Shown piece by piece: positions 25,010-33,996 of a stretch of 64,000 bases of DNA. Under the pieces are notes generated by a model. The model worked only from the letters and a program-made list of their open reading frames with translations, made no database searches and was not told where the DNA came from. This DNA comes from Rhizobium sp. CCGE 510 (lineage in GTDB: Bacteria > Pseudomonadota > Alphaproteobacteria > Rhizobiales > Rhizobiaceae), in contig NZ_AEYF01000045.1 in the NCBI RefSeq assembly GCF_000292525.1, positions 434,001 to 498,000 of the forward strand, read 5' to 3'. Position 1 is the first letter of the stretch. Every line of letters begins with the position of its first letter. A program made the position numbers and the translations under genes.

Positions 25010-25810
25010 TCACGCCCTGGCAGCCGCCAGTGCCTCTTCTGGCGCCATCCCCTTATGAATGACGAGCTTGAAGGCGCGCGCCGCCATGGTCGTATCGCCG
25101 TGGCCCCAAAGGTTGCGGCCGACGACCGCGCCCTTGGCGCCAGCGCGCAACGCTTCCGAGGTCTGGACGAGCGCTCCAAGCAGCGTATCGGTCTTCGGGC
25201 CGCCGGCGATCACCACCGGGATCGGGCAGGTCGCGACGGTTTCCCGGAAGGACTCGAAATCTCCGGTGTAGCCGACCTTGATCACGTCGACACCGGCTTC
25301 GAAACCGATGCGAACCGCATAAGCAATTTCATCCGGGGTAAACACGATCTTGCCGCCATCGGAGAAATCACGGGGATAGACGTGGGCGACGACCGGCATC
25401 TCGTAGCGGGCGGCGGCGTTGACCGTGTCGGTCAGCCAGCGGATGTACTCTCCTTCGGTAGCGCCACGCACCGGAATGGCGACAGCCAGGGCGTCTGCAC
25501 CATATCGCACCGCGTCTTCCGGGGTCGCAATGAGCTGGCGAATCCGGTCGTCGGCGGTGAAGCAACCACCCTGAATGACGAGGGCTGCCTTCCCGGCATA
25601 TTCCGACCACAGGTGGCGCGCAGCACCCGGCTGGATGCTGATGTAGTCGGGGCCTCCCGCCATGACGCGTCTGAGCGCGCCCGGCAGATCGGCAAGCCCG
25701 CCCTCGCGAACATTGCCATAACCGACGAAATGATCGACCGCGCCTCCAAACAAATGACCCGATGGGTTGGAGAACAGGCGTGCGAGGCGGATTTTGGTTC
25801 CGAGACCCAT
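25010..25810 (-). CDS. DeoC/LacD (LsrF/DhnA-type) class I aldolase
   Basis: TIM-barrel aldolase-family protein of 266 aa. Start ATG at 25810 with AAAGGA upstream; the longer frame lacks a family match. Barrel strands include YISIQPGAARHLW, MPVVAHVYPRDFSDGG, AGVDVIKVGYTGDFESF with a lysine in the Schiff-base position (DVIKVGY), and IPVVIAGGPKTDTLL. Relatives are LsrF, DhnA-type and tagatose/sulfofructose bisphosphate aldolases. It is the first gene of the minus operon, divergent from the DeoR gene. Probable role: final C-C cleavage after the PfkB step. Confidence 0.85.
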   Translation of the reverse strand: MGLGTKIRLARLFSNPSGHLFGGAVDHFVGYGNVREGGLADLPGALRRVMAGGPDYISIQPGAARHLWSEYAGKAALVIQGGCFTADDRIRQLIATPEDAVRYGADALAVAIPVRGATEGEYIRWLTDTVNAAARYEMPVVAHVYPRDFSDGGKIVFTPDEIAYAVRIGFEAGVDVIKVGYTGDFESFRETVATCPIPVVIAGGPKTDTLLGALVQTSEALRAGAKGAVVGRNLWGHGDTTMAARAFKLVIHKGMAPEEALAAARA

Positions 25811-26061
25811 GGCGATATTTCCTTTTGCAATTGCTGGCTTTGCGATTGACGACTTTGGTGCTGGAAAAAACCCTAACTCGAAAACAAACAAATGTTCAAT
25901 ATTTCGAATTCTTTCGTTTCCACGCGGAAAGAAAATTTTTAACGTGCTTTTTTCCCTTCATAGAGCTATTTCTGCAGCAGAAGCCGTAAGAACACGCGGC
26001 TTGCTTTCGTTTTTCAAAAGTCGTGTTACCGCAACGGCGCGCGCGGGAGTCGGGATCGCAC
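25811..26061. promoter_or_regulatory. Divergent promoter region between aldolase operon and deoR-type gene
   Basis: The 251 bases are AT-rich around 25860-25950. A perfect dyad TTTCC (25917-25921) and GGAAA (25926-25930) lies in its middle, and a CAAATGTTCAA segment just before it resembles one half of the GlpR-like operator found upstream of ugpB. DeoR-family repressors usually bind such sites in their own divergent promoters. Binding is inferred. Confidence 0.4.
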
Positions 26062-26823
26062 ATGCTTGCAGAACAGAGGCGGCAGCAGATCATGCTGGAA
26101 CTCCAACGGGTCGGCCAGGCCCGCACCCGCCAGCTCGCGGAATTCTTCGAGGTCTCGGAAGTCACGATCCGCTCCGACCTCGAGATTATGGATGCGAAGA
26201 AGCAGTTGATCAAAACCCATGGCGGGGCAATCGCTCTGCCGTCCGACTCGCCGGCCGCAGCCTTCGAGGAGCGCATGCAGCGTAATTTCGAGGCGAAGCG
26301 ACGGATCGCCCAGATGGCCGCGCGGCAAATCATCGACAACCAGTCGATCGTGTTCGACAGCGGTTCGACGCTGCTGCAAGTGGCCATGCAGATGCCGCCG
26401 GTCAACAACGTCGTGGTGGCGACGACGGCGATGAACATCGCCCAGCATCTGATGTACCGGCCGGGACTTGACGTGCACATGATCGGCGGCCGGGTTTTTC
26501 CCAGCACCGTGAGCACGATCGTCTCGGACTCCGACAAGGCGGTCGGCGGTCTCGTCGCCCACCAGGCCTTTGTGAGCGCCCACGCGATCGATCAGGCCTT
26601 CGACGTCGTCGATGTCTCCGAGGACATTGCGCGGACCAAGCGCAACCTGGTTCGCATGGCCCGGCGCGTCGTGCTTGTGGCGGATTCGAGCAAATTCGAC
26701 ATCGGCGCCTCCTCCAAAGCCTTCTCGCTGTCGCGCGTCGATCTGATCATCACGGACAGCAACATGCCGCACAGCATTCGTCACCGGCTGGACAAGCTCG
26801 GCGTGGAGGTTCGCTACGCGTGA
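26062..26823 (+). CDS. DeoR-family transcriptional regulator
   Basis: Repressor of 253 aa: N-terminal DeoR helix-turn-helix (MLAEQRRQQIMLELQRVGQA, then RQLAEFFEVSEVTIRSDLEI) and a C-terminal sugar-phosphate sensor domain (IVFDSGSTLLQVAMQM, NVVVATTAMNIAQHLM, VLVADSSKFD). The ATG at 26062 fits the family start; 13 upstream codons are rejected. It diverges from the aldolase-kinase operon and probably represses it until a phosphorylated sugar intermediate binds. Confidence 0.92.
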   Translation: MLAEQRRQQIMLELQRVGQARTRQLAEFFEVSEVTIRSDLEIMDAKKQLIKTHGGAIALPSDSPAAAFEERMQRNFEAKRRIAQMAARQIIDNQSIVFDSGSTLLQVAMQMPPVNNVVVATTAMNIAQHLMYRPGLDVHMIGGRVFPSTVSTIVSDSDKAVGGLVAHQAFVSAHAIDQAFDVVDVSEDIARTKRNLVRMARRVVLVADSSKFDIGASSKAFSLSRVDLIITDSNMPHSIRHRLDKLGVEVRYA

Positions 26824-26915
26824 CCGGCAGCCAGCCCCTCCGGTTTAATAGAGGGCCAGGAGAGGCTTGGACACGCGCGAAAGGTTTCTACCGACGCCTG
26901 GGGAAACGAGGTCGG

Positions 26916-27734
26916 CTAGAACCCCAACTGTCGAAGCGTCTCACGGTTGACGCGAACAGCCGCGGCCGGATCGGTTCCGGCATGGTCCGATTCTTCCTCC
27001 ACCACGATCCAGCCTGTGAACTCCGGCGCATCCCGAACAGCCGAAATCACGGCGGCTACGTCGCAGACGCCTTCGCCGAGCATCGCCCAGGTCCCGCCGG
27101 CGTCGACATCCTTCAGATGCACGTAGCGGATACGGTCCCGGTAGGCCGAAAGCGTATCGTCGATCTGCTGGCCGCCACGCAGGATATGGCCGGTATCCGG
27201 AACCCAACCCACCCGGGGATCGAGGAGAGCAAACAGGCGGTCATAATCGTTCCGGGTGAAGAGGAGCGTATTGTGGTGCGAGGACGGGTGGACAGCCACG
27301 GTGACGCCGGCCGACCGTCCGATCTCGGTCGCACGATTGTAGCACTCCGCCGCGATGGCGAACTTCTCATCGCGCGGGCCATCCGAAACGACGGTCGCCG
27401 ACCCCATCGACACCATCGCACCGGGAAAGTTCGCCACGAAATCCACCCATCGCCGCGCCGTCTCCAGATCGGAAACGATATTTTCCGCCATCGTGAAGCC
27501 GCTGGCGGAGCCAAAGGCAAAGGACACCAGCGTCAGACCGGCATCCGAGAGGGTGCGGGCAAAACCCGCGGGATCGAGCGCGTAGTGACCGATCATCGTG
27601 TCGGTGATTTCGAGACCGGCATATCCGCCATCGGTGATGGCGCGCACCAGATCGTCCGGCCCGCCGCCCCAACCCTTGCCCAGCATCTCCCAGGTGAATG
27701 TCTGGCAGCCGATCTTCAGCGCAGCATTGTTCAT
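26916..27734 (-). CDS. Sugar phosphate isomerase/epimerase-family protein (second copy)
   Basis: TIM-barrel protein of 272 aa from the ATG at 27734. Metal-site candidates: GYAGLEITDTMIGHYALDPA, VTVAVHPSSHHNTLLF, VGWVPDTGHILRGGQQIDD and IRYVHLKDVDAGGTWAMLGE, matching the xylose-isomerase-like/IolE group. The last motif resembles inosose dehydratase and hydroxypyruvate isomerase relatives, so dehydration or isomerisation of a keto-sugar is possible. It diverges from the Gfo/Idh/MocA gene at 28024, with 289 bases of shared promoter region. Confidence 0.87.
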   Translation of the reverse strand: MNNAALKIGCQTFTWEMLGKGWGGGPDDLVRAITDGGYAGLEITDTMIGHYALDPAGFARTLSDAGLTLVSFAFGSASGFTMAENIVSDLETARRWVDFVANFPGAMVSMGSATVVSDGPRDEKFAIAAECYNRATEIGRSAGVTVAVHPSSHHNTLLFTRNDYDRLFALLDPRVGWVPDTGHILRGGQQIDDTLSAYRDRIRYVHLKDVDAGGTWAMLGEGVCDVAAVISAVRDAPEFTGWIVVEEESDHAGTDPAAAVRVNRETLRQLGF

Positions 27735-28023
27735 TTCTTGGTCCTGACCTATCCGATGGTGACAGCCGCTATACCGAAGCCGATGTTTTTCGCGCAGACG
27801 ATCACTGGCGGCGCTTGGCGCCCGGAATTGCCGAAAAGCATTTTTCAAGGAGGATGTCGAACTCCCGAACGAAGGCCTCTTCGTCTGAGATTGCGACGCC
27901 TCCCAACGTCTTGTCATTTCGTAGGAGAAAATGTTATCGTGCGTCAACATAAATTATTGCTTGCGCGCAACTCTCCAAACATCAAACGACAAGGTCAGGT
28001 TCTCAATGGAAGGGACCAATGAA
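27735..28023. promoter_or_regulatory. Divergent intergenic region with ATGTT/AACAT dyad
   Basis: Between the isomerase and the oxidoreductase. ATGTT (27931-27935) and AACAT (27946-27950) form a dyad with a 10-bp spacer, about 74 bases before the oxidoreductase start. LacI- and DeoR-type regulators encoded nearby are candidate binders. Otherwise no feature is visible. Confidence 0.3.
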
Positions 28024-29154
28024 ATGAAACTCAGGATCGGCGTTGTGGGATGCGGCAATATTTCGCTCGCCTATATGCACAATGCGCCGCTGTTTCGCGG
28101 CGTCGAAATCACCGCCTGTGCCGATCTCAATGCAGACGCCGCCAAGCGCCGCGCCGCTGAGTTCAACCTGCGGGCGGCCGACGTCGATGCCCTCATTGAC
28201 GACGGGAATATCGACCTGATCCTCAACCTGACGATCCCGGCTGCCCATTTCGACGTTTCGATGCGGGCCCTGTCGGCGGGCAAACATGTCTTTACCGAGA
28301 AGCCGCTCGGCGTCACGGCCGCAGAAGGACGCCGATTGGTGGATGCGGCTGCCGAGAAGGGCCTCATGCTCGGTTCGGCGCCCGACACCTTCCTGGGGGC
28401 GGCCGGACGGCATGCTCGGCGGCAGATGGAAGCCGGCGCCATCGGCAAGCTGGTGACGGGAACAGCCTTCATGATGGGCCGCGGCATGGAGCACTGGCAT
28501 CCGGACCCCAGTTTCTACTATCAGGCCGGCGCCGGCCCGGTGATGGACATGGGCCCTTATTACCTGACGATGATGGTCAATCTGATGGGGCCGATCCGGC
28601 GTGTGCAGGCCGTCGCCACAAGCGGGCAGGAAGAGCGGCTGATCACCGCCGAGGGGCCGAAGCAAGGCACCAGGTTCAAAGTGGGAACACCGACTAGCGT
28701 GCTTTCGCTACTGGAATTCGATTGCGGCGCCACAGTCACCTTCGGCACCTCCTGGGACGTCTTCCGCCACTCCAACCACCCCATTGAGCTTCACGGCACC
28801 GAAGGATCGCTGCGCCTGCCCGACCCTGACAATTTCGGCGGCCGTGTCGCGCTTTCCAGTCGTGGCGCGCCCTGGGAGGAAACCGATACATCAGGCGAAC
28901 TCTTCGGTGCGGTCAACTGGCCGATCGCAGCACCGGACCGTGCCAACTATCGCATGCTTGGCCTTGCCGATCTCGCCCGCGCCATCATTGAAGGCCGTAC
29001 GCCGCGCGCTTCGGGCGATCTCGCGCTGCATGTGCTTGATGTCATGGAAGCAATCCTTCGGGCAGGCGAAACCGGCGTCGCGCAGACCATTCCGGGTACT
29101 GTCGTCCAGCCAAGGGAATTGCGGGAAGACGAAGCACGGAGCCTGCTCGCATGA
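28024..29154 (+). CDS. Gfo/Idh/MocA-family oxidoreductase (second copy)
   Basis: NAD(P)-dependent sugar dehydrogenase of 376 aa: MKLRIGVVGCGNISLAYMHN Rossmann motif, GKHVFTEKPLGVTAAEGRRL with the family lysine, and the later segment YYQAGAGPVMDMGPYYLTMM. I chose the ATG preceded by GGAAGGGA; an ATG six codons upstream is in frame. Its stop overlaps the esterase start (ATGA), so the two act together. It differs clearly from the copy at 21380 and so likely handles another step or substrate. Confidence 0.9.
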   Translation: MKLRIGVVGCGNISLAYMHNAPLFRGVEITACADLNADAAKRRAAEFNLRAADVDALIDDGNIDLILNLTIPAAHFDVSMRALSAGKHVFTEKPLGVTAAEGRRLVDAAAEKGLMLGSAPDTFLGAAGRHARRQMEAGAIGKLVTGTAFMMGRGMEHWHPDPSFYYQAGAGPVMDMGPYYLTMMVNLMGPIRRVQAVATSGQEERLITAEGPKQGTRFKVGTPTSVLSLLEFDCGATVTFGTSWDVFRHSNHPIELHGTEGSLRLPDPDNFGGRVALSSRGAPWEETDTSGELFGAVNWPIAAPDRANYRMLGLADLARAIIEGRTPRASGDLALHVLDVMEAILRAGETGVAQTIPGTVVQPRELREDEARSLLA

Positions 29155-30086
29155 CACAACTGGATGAATCCGCAAGACGCGCACTTGCGTGGCCGGGCAA
29201 TCCGCAGGAGCCAGTGGAAAGCTGCACGCCGGCGCTGGCGCGGCAACAATATCTGGACGGCTTCGCAGACATCCAGTGGCCGCTCGAGGATGTGGCCGAG
29301 ATGTTGGAAAGGCATGCCGGCGCCATCCGGTTGAAGATATGGCGCGGCCGCACCGCGCCGCGCGAGCGGGCTCCCGCCCTGCTTTATATCCATGGTGGCG
29401 GCTTTGTGATCGGCGCGCCGGAAACCCATGAGGACATCTGCCGGACGCTTGCCAATATGGCCGGCGCCGTCGTGATTTCGCCCGACTATCGCCTCGCCCC
29501 GGGACATCCCTTTCCGGCGGCGATCGAAGACTGCGCGGCCGCGCTCATCTGGATGACGGATCAGGCTGCTGCGCTCGGCATCGATCCGGCGCGAATTGTC
29601 GTTGGCGGCGACAGTGCCGGCGGAAATCTCGCCGCCGTCATCGCTCTGCTGGCGCGCGACGGACAGGTACCTGATATCATCGGTCAGGTGTTGATCTATC
29701 CGGTGACCGACCAGTTGCAGGCAACCGACAGCTACTTGCGCTACGACGAGGGTTTCGGCCTGACAGCAGCGGCGATGAGATGGTTCCGGGACCACTATCT
29801 GCCGGACCCTGCTAACAGGTCCGAGTGGCGGGCCTCGCCGCTTCGCGCGGCGTCACTGGCGGGCGTGGCGCCCGCCGTCGTGATCCTTGCCGGCCACGAC
29901 GTGCTGTTCGACGAAGGGGCACTCTATGCCGAGCGGCTGAGTTCAGAAGCCCAGGCCACCAGCCACATCTGGCCTGGACAGATCCATGGCTTCGTCTCTA
30001 AGCGCCGGGCCATTCCGGAAGCGCAAGAGGCTCTTGAAGCCATTGCAACGGCATGGCGCACGATGGACCCGGCACTCACGCGTTGA
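29151..30086 (+). CDS. Alpha/beta hydrolase, hormone-sensitive-lipase family
   Basis: Cytoplasmic esterase of 311 aa of family IV (HSL). Oxyanion-hole motif is YIHGGGFVIGAPETHEDI, nucleophile motif VVGGDSAGGNLAAVIALL, acid in ILAGHDVLFDEGALYAERL and catalytic histidine in WPGQIHGFVSKR. Substrates of this family are short-chain acyl esters; next to sugar genes it may deacylate a modified sugar or open a lactone. Translationally coupled to the oxidoreductase upstream; it converges on the LacI-type gene. Confidence 0.9.
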   Translation: MTQLDESARRALAWPGNPQEPVESCTPALARQQYLDGFADIQWPLEDVAEMLERHAGAIRLKIWRGRTAPRERAPALLYIHGGGFVIGAPETHEDICRTLANMAGAVVISPDYRLAPGHPFPAAIEDCAAALIWMTDQAAALGIDPARIVVGGDSAGGNLAAVIALLARDGQVPDIIGQVLIYPVTDQLQATDSYLRYDEGFGLTAAAMRWFRDHYLPDPANRSEWRASPLRAASLAGVAPAVVILAGHDVLFDEGALYAERLSSEAQATSHIWPGQIHGFVSKRRAIPEAQEALEAIATAWRTMDPALTR

Positions 30087-30105
30087 ACCGAAACGGCCCC
30101 CGGCC

Positions 30106-31140
30106 TCAAGCCGAGTCGCGCATCACCAAGGTCGCCTCCAGGATCACCCTGTTTGTCGGAGGGGTCGTACCCTCGTCTTCGCTTTCGATATGAGAAAGCA
30201 AAAGCTCCACGGATTTCGCTGCGATCTCCGGCGCGTTCTGAGCCATCGTCGTCAGTGACGGACAGGTATATCGGCTCAGCGGATGATCGTCGTGCCCGGC
30301 GATGCGCACGTCGCAGCCGTCGTTGCGGCCGATTTTCAGGCCGGAAGCGAATGCAGCCGCCATAGCGCCGAAAGCGAAGCGGTCGTTGGCGCAGAGGAGT
30401 GTTTTGCCGGGCAGGCCGCCACGCGCAAGAATTCTCTGCATCTGCTCGTATCCGAGACGCTCGAACTCCCAGGATGGTGGTGCGTCACAATCGATGACCA
30501 GCGGCGGATGGCCCTCCCTTGCCATGGTCGCACGGTAGCTCGCCTGCCGCTCGCCGGCGTTTTCCGTCAGATGCGGAATTTCCAGGAATATCGGCGGCTC
30601 ACCGGACCGGCAGAGATACTGCACAATGGCTGCCATGCTTTGCGCGTTGTCGTTGCCGACGTAAGGAAGGTCGCCGCTGGCCGGATTGTCGAAGCAGACG
30701 ACGGGGATTGCGTCCTTCAGCCTTTCCAGCGCGGAGCGGCGCAAGCCGGCTCCGAGCGGCGCCACGATCGCACCTGCAACCTTCAGCGAGAGCAAGGTCC
30801 GCACCGCCTCGGCTTCCAGCTCCGGCCGCGTGTGCGACGAGATCTGGACTGGCCAGAAACCTTTTTCGCGCAACTCCAGCTCAATCAGCGACACGACCTG
30901 CACATAAAAGGGATCCGACATGGTCGGGACCAGGATCCCAATATTTCTGGTCCGCTTGCGATTGAGATGCCGCGCGAAAAGGTTCGGCTCGAAATTCGAC
31001 TTCTTCAGCGCCGCCTCGATACGCTTGCGGGTCACCTCCTTGATCTGCGAGGGATCATCAAAATATTTCGATAGCGTCGGACGCGATACGCCGGAGGCGG
31101 TCGCGAAATCGTCCATCGATTTATAACTTTTCTTGGCCAT
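30106..31140 (-). CDS. LacI-family transcriptional regulator
   Basis: Regulator of 344 aa: N-terminal LacI helix-turn-helix (SMDDFATASGVSRPTLSKYF, hinge FEPNLFARHLNRKRTRNIGI) and a periplasmic-binding-protein-like effector domain. The recognition part (SRPTLSKYFDD) is somewhat unlike the standard SxxTVSRVLN pattern. It diverges from the importer operon at 31707 across 566 bases, and so most likely controls uptake of the sugar used by this island. Confidence 0.92.
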   Translation of the reverse strand: MAKKSYKSMDDFATASGVSRPTLSKYFDDPSQIKEVTRKRIEAALKKSNFEPNLFARHLNRKRTRNIGILVPTMSDPFYVQVVSLIELELREKGFWPVQISSHTRPELEAEAVRTLLSLKVAGAIVAPLGAGLRRSALERLKDAIPVVCFDNPASGDLPYVGNDNAQSMAAIVQYLCRSGEPPIFLEIPHLTENAGERQASYRATMAREGHPPLVIDCDAPPSWEFERLGYEQMQRILARGGLPGKTLLCANDRFAFGAMAAAFASGLKIGRNDGCDVRIAGHDDHPLSRYTCPSLTTMAQNAPEIAAKSVELLLSHIESEDEGTTPPTNRVILEATLVMRDSA

Positions 31141-31706
31141 TCAGTTCCTTATCGGCGGGACGAGGCGCCGGATCAAAGTGATTTCACATCAACGGCAAAT
31201 CCACTGACGCGCCAAATCACGCATGGGGCAATTTGTACAGAGCGATTTTGGCGCCCTGAATCGCCGACGATCACCGGTAGTTGGCGCTACCTAATATTTT
31301 CGACACACACCTCGGCTCCTTTCGAAAACCGAAATATTCCCTCCATCTGCGATTTGCGGCTCCTGCGCCTCGTGGTTGCAAAACGCCTGCTTCAGGCCGA
31401 AAATCGGGAAATTCGCAGTGACGATAACGGACTTCCGACGTTTCGATTTGTTGGGCAAACTTTCATTTGTTTACGAAAGTAAAGAAAAAATGAGTCACAA
31501 GCAACACAAATGCTCGAAAAAAATATTGATTACGAAAACAGATTTTATATCGGTTTATCAGTATTTTATCCTAAAATTTGCGGGCTGCGCGCACCTCTCA
31601 TCCTTTCTCGATCGCAGTTCTTCGTTGACAGATAGGGGCATCAGGGAACCTACTTTGTCCACGGTCTTGAGGAGGATCGATTAACTGAAATCTATGGGAG
31701 GCACAG
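31141..31706. promoter_or_regulatory. Long AT-rich intergenic region with TTTAC/GTAAA dyad
   Basis: No gene is supported in these 566 bases; a 102-codon frame near the right end has no family-like sequence. The part at 31430-31580 is clearly richer in A+T than the rest of the window. A dyad TTTAC (31470-31474) and GTAAA (31479-31483) could be an operator for the adjacent LacI-type protein. The importer promoter probably lies between there and 31690. Confidence 0.4.
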
Positions 31707-32954
31707 ATGAATATCAGAAAATTCAGCGTGACGATGCGGGCGGCCGTGGCCGTGTGGGCGCTTTGCGCCACATCGGCATTTGCCGACACCACCATCGAAT
31801 TCATTCAATGGTGGGAACCGGAGATGCCCTCCGGCGCGCTGCGCGGCATCATGAACGATTTCGAGGCGGCAAACCCCGGCATCAAGGTGACGTTGGTCAG
31901 CGGTCCCTATGCTACGACGCGTGACCAGATCGTCGTCGGCGCCGCCTCCGGAACACTCAGCGACGTCGTCGGCCTAGATGGCGCCTGGGTCAACGGGCTT
32001 GCCAAGCAGGGCGCGATCGCCTCCATGGACGAACTGATGGAGAAGGCGAAGTACGACAAGAGCCAGATCACCGATATCGTCAAGGTCGATGGCAAGAGCG
32101 TGATGTTCCCGCTGGCTTCCTTCGTCTACCCGGTCTTCGTCAACCTGGATATCGCCAAGGCGTCTGGCGTCGACAAATTGCCGACCACGCGCACGGAATT
32201 CGCCGAAGCCGCCAAGAAGATGACCGACGGCTCGAAGAACCAGTATGGTTGGGTTCTGCCGCTATCGCTGCAGTCCCCGAGCGGAATCCAGAACGACGTG
32301 ATGTCCTGGGTCTGGGCCTCCGGCGCCTCGATGATGAAGGACGGCAAGCCCGATCTTGAAAATGACGCCGTCGTCGGCACGCTCGACTATCTTGCTTCCC
32401 TCAACAAGGAAGGCGTTATTTCTCCCGGCATTTTCGCCAAGAAGGAACAGGACAAGGTCGAGGAATTCGTCAATGGCCGCGTCGGCATGATGGTCGATTC
32501 CCTCGCGCATGTGAACCTCATCCGCGAGCGCAATCCGAAGCTGAAGTTCGGCATCTCGGCCCTGCCGGCAACCGACGGCTACACCGGCAAACGCGGCATG
32601 CCCTATGCTTCCTGGGGCATCGGCATCAGCGAGGGCAGCAAGCACAAGGAAGAAGCCTGGAAGCTTGTGGAATACCTGATGAGCCCCGACGTCAACGGCC
32701 GCCTGGTCTCGATTGCCAACGCCTTCCCCGGCAACGTCCATGCCAAGCCGGACTTCGTGGCATCCGACCCGATCTTCGCGGAAGCTTTCAAAATCTTCCA
32801 GAGCGGCTATCCTGCAAATGAATTCGTCGGCCTTCCGGTTGCCGAAGAGCTGATGCGGGACATGAACGTCGAAGTTCAGAAGATGTTCGACGGTGGCCAG
32901 TCGGCCAAGGACGCGGCTGCCAATACCGAGAAGGCCTGGCTCGCGAAGTTCTAA
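31707..32954 (+). CDS. Extracellular solute-binding protein, family 1 (sugar)
   Basis: Periplasmic binding protein of 415 aa of a carbohydrate-uptake-1 importer. Signal peptide RAAVAVWALCATSAFA is followed by the mature start DTTIEFIQWWEPEMPSG. GGGAGG lies five bases before the ATG. Family features include NPGIKVTLVSGPYATTRDQI and GRVGMMVDSLAHVNLI. It leads an operon with two permeases but no ATPase. A stable hairpin follows its stop, as is common after binding-protein genes, which need higher expression. Ligand unknown; the enzymes around suggest a sugar or sugar derivative. Confidence 0.92.
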   Translation: MNIRKFSVTMRAAVAVWALCATSAFADTTIEFIQWWEPEMPSGALRGIMNDFEAANPGIKVTLVSGPYATTRDQIVVGAASGTLSDVVGLDGAWVNGLAKQGAIASMDELMEKAKYDKSQITDIVKVDGKSVMFPLASFVYPVFVNLDIAKASGVDKLPTTRTEFAEAAKKMTDGSKNQYGWVLPLSLQSPSGIQNDVMSWVWASGASMMKDGKPDLENDAVVGTLDYLASLNKEGVISPGIFAKKEQDKVEEFVNGRVGMMVDSLAHVNLIRERNPKLKFGISALPATDGYTGKRGMPYASWGIGISEGSKHKEEAWKLVEYLMSPDVNGRLVSIANAFPGNVHAKPDFVASDPIFAEAFKIFQSGYPANEFVGLPVAEELMRDMNVEVQKMFDGGQSAKDAAANTEKAWLAKF

Positions 32955-32959
32955 GAACG

Positions 32960-32987
32960 TCGCTTTCACGAGATCGCTTTCACGAGA
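32960..32987 (+). repeat. 14-bp tandem duplication
   Basis: TCGCTTTCACGAGA occurs twice without a gap (32960-32973 and 32974-32987), just after the binding-protein stop codon. This is probably a recent slippage duplication in the gene junction. Confidence 0.9.
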
Positions 32988-32988
32988 T

Positions 32989-33018
32989 CTCCGGCAGCGC
33001 GACCTGGCGCTGCCGGAG
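32989..33018 (+). terminator. Intercistronic hairpin after the binding-protein gene
   Basis: Perfect 12-bp arms CTCCGGCAGCGC (32989-33000) and GCGCTGCCGGAG (33007-33018) enclose a 6-nt loop. No T run follows, and the permease gene starts 40 bases later, so it is more likely an mRNA-stabilising or partial-attenuation structure than a full terminator. Confidence 0.75.
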
Positions 33019-33057
33019 AAGGTCGTCAAATCTTCGCAGAATGGGAAGTCACAGCTC

Positions 33058-33996
33058 ATGGTTCATTCCGCTCCGGCTCTGGTCGCTGCGCAAGGCAAAG
33101 CGCGAAGGAAAGGAAGACTTCGTTACAGCACCGTGAGGAAGCTGGTGCCGTATTTCTACGTGTCGCCGGCCACCCTGCTGCTCGTTCTGCTGATGCTGTT
33201 CCCCATGGTGATGGTCTTCAAATATTCATTGATGGACGGCGCCATCATGAAAAAGGACGCTGCGTTCGCAGGGGTCCAGAATTACCTGACCATCTTCGAA
33301 AATCCGGTATTCTGGCAGTCGCTCGGCCAGACGATGTATTTCACGATCATGAGCGTCGTCTTCCATTTCATCATCGGCTTGGCTTTCGCGCTGCTGTTGA
33401 ACACCAACCGCGTCGACCCGCTTATCCGGAGCATCCTGCGTGTGCTCTTCATCCTGCCGTGGCTGTTCACCGCCGTGATCATTGCCATCATCTGGCGCCT
33501 GCTGCTCGATCCGAACGGCGTCGTCAACAGCGTGCTGATGGCGCTCCACATCATCAATTTCAAGGTCGAGTGGTTCTCCTCGACCCGCACCGCCATTCAC
33601 GCTCTGACTTTTGCAAACATCTGGGCAGGTTATCCGCTCTATATGGTCAGCCTGCTTGCCGGTCTCCAAGGCATCTCGAAGGAGCTCTACGAGGCAGCCG
33701 GGATCGATGGCGCTAACGAGCTGCAAAAATTCTGGTACATCACCATCCCGCAACTGATGCCGATCATCATCAGCATCGCGCTGCTCGATTTCATCTGGAC
33801 GATGCAGGTTTTTCCGCTCGTCTGGATGACGACGGGCGGCGGTCCGATCTATTCGACGGAAGTGCTCTCCACCTTCACCTACAAGCTTGCCTTCTCCCAA
33901 TATGAATTTTCGCTGGCTTCGGCGAGTGCAATGATCATCCTCATCATTTCGATGAGCGTCACCTATTTCTACATCAAACACCAGCAGCGTAGGTGA
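33058..33996 (+). CDS. Sugar ABC transporter permease (MalF/UgpA type)
   Basis: Inner-membrane permease of 312 aa from the ATG at 33058. A basic N-terminus (KARRKGRLRYSTVRKLVPYF) leads into six predicted helices. The ATPase-coupling EAA loop is ELYEAAGIDGANELQKFWYI. It pairs with the next gene, whose ATG overlaps its stop by four bases. The 55 codons open upstream of the chosen start overlap the binding-protein end and the hairpin and are rejected. Confidence 0.92.
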   Translation: MVHSAPALVAAQGKARRKGRLRYSTVRKLVPYFYVSPATLLLVLLMLFPMVMVFKYSLMDGAIMKKDAAFAGVQNYLTIFENPVFWQSLGQTMYFTIMSVVFHFIIGLAFALLLNTNRVDPLIRSILRVLFILPWLFTAVIIAIIWRLLLDPNGVVNSVLMALHIINFKVEWFSSTRTAIHALTFANIWAGYPLYMVSLLAGLQGISKELYEAAGIDGANELQKFWYITIPQLMPIIISIALLDFIWTMQVFPLVWMTTGGGPIYSTEVLSTFTYKLAFSQYEFSLASASAMIILIISMSVTYFYIKHQQRR

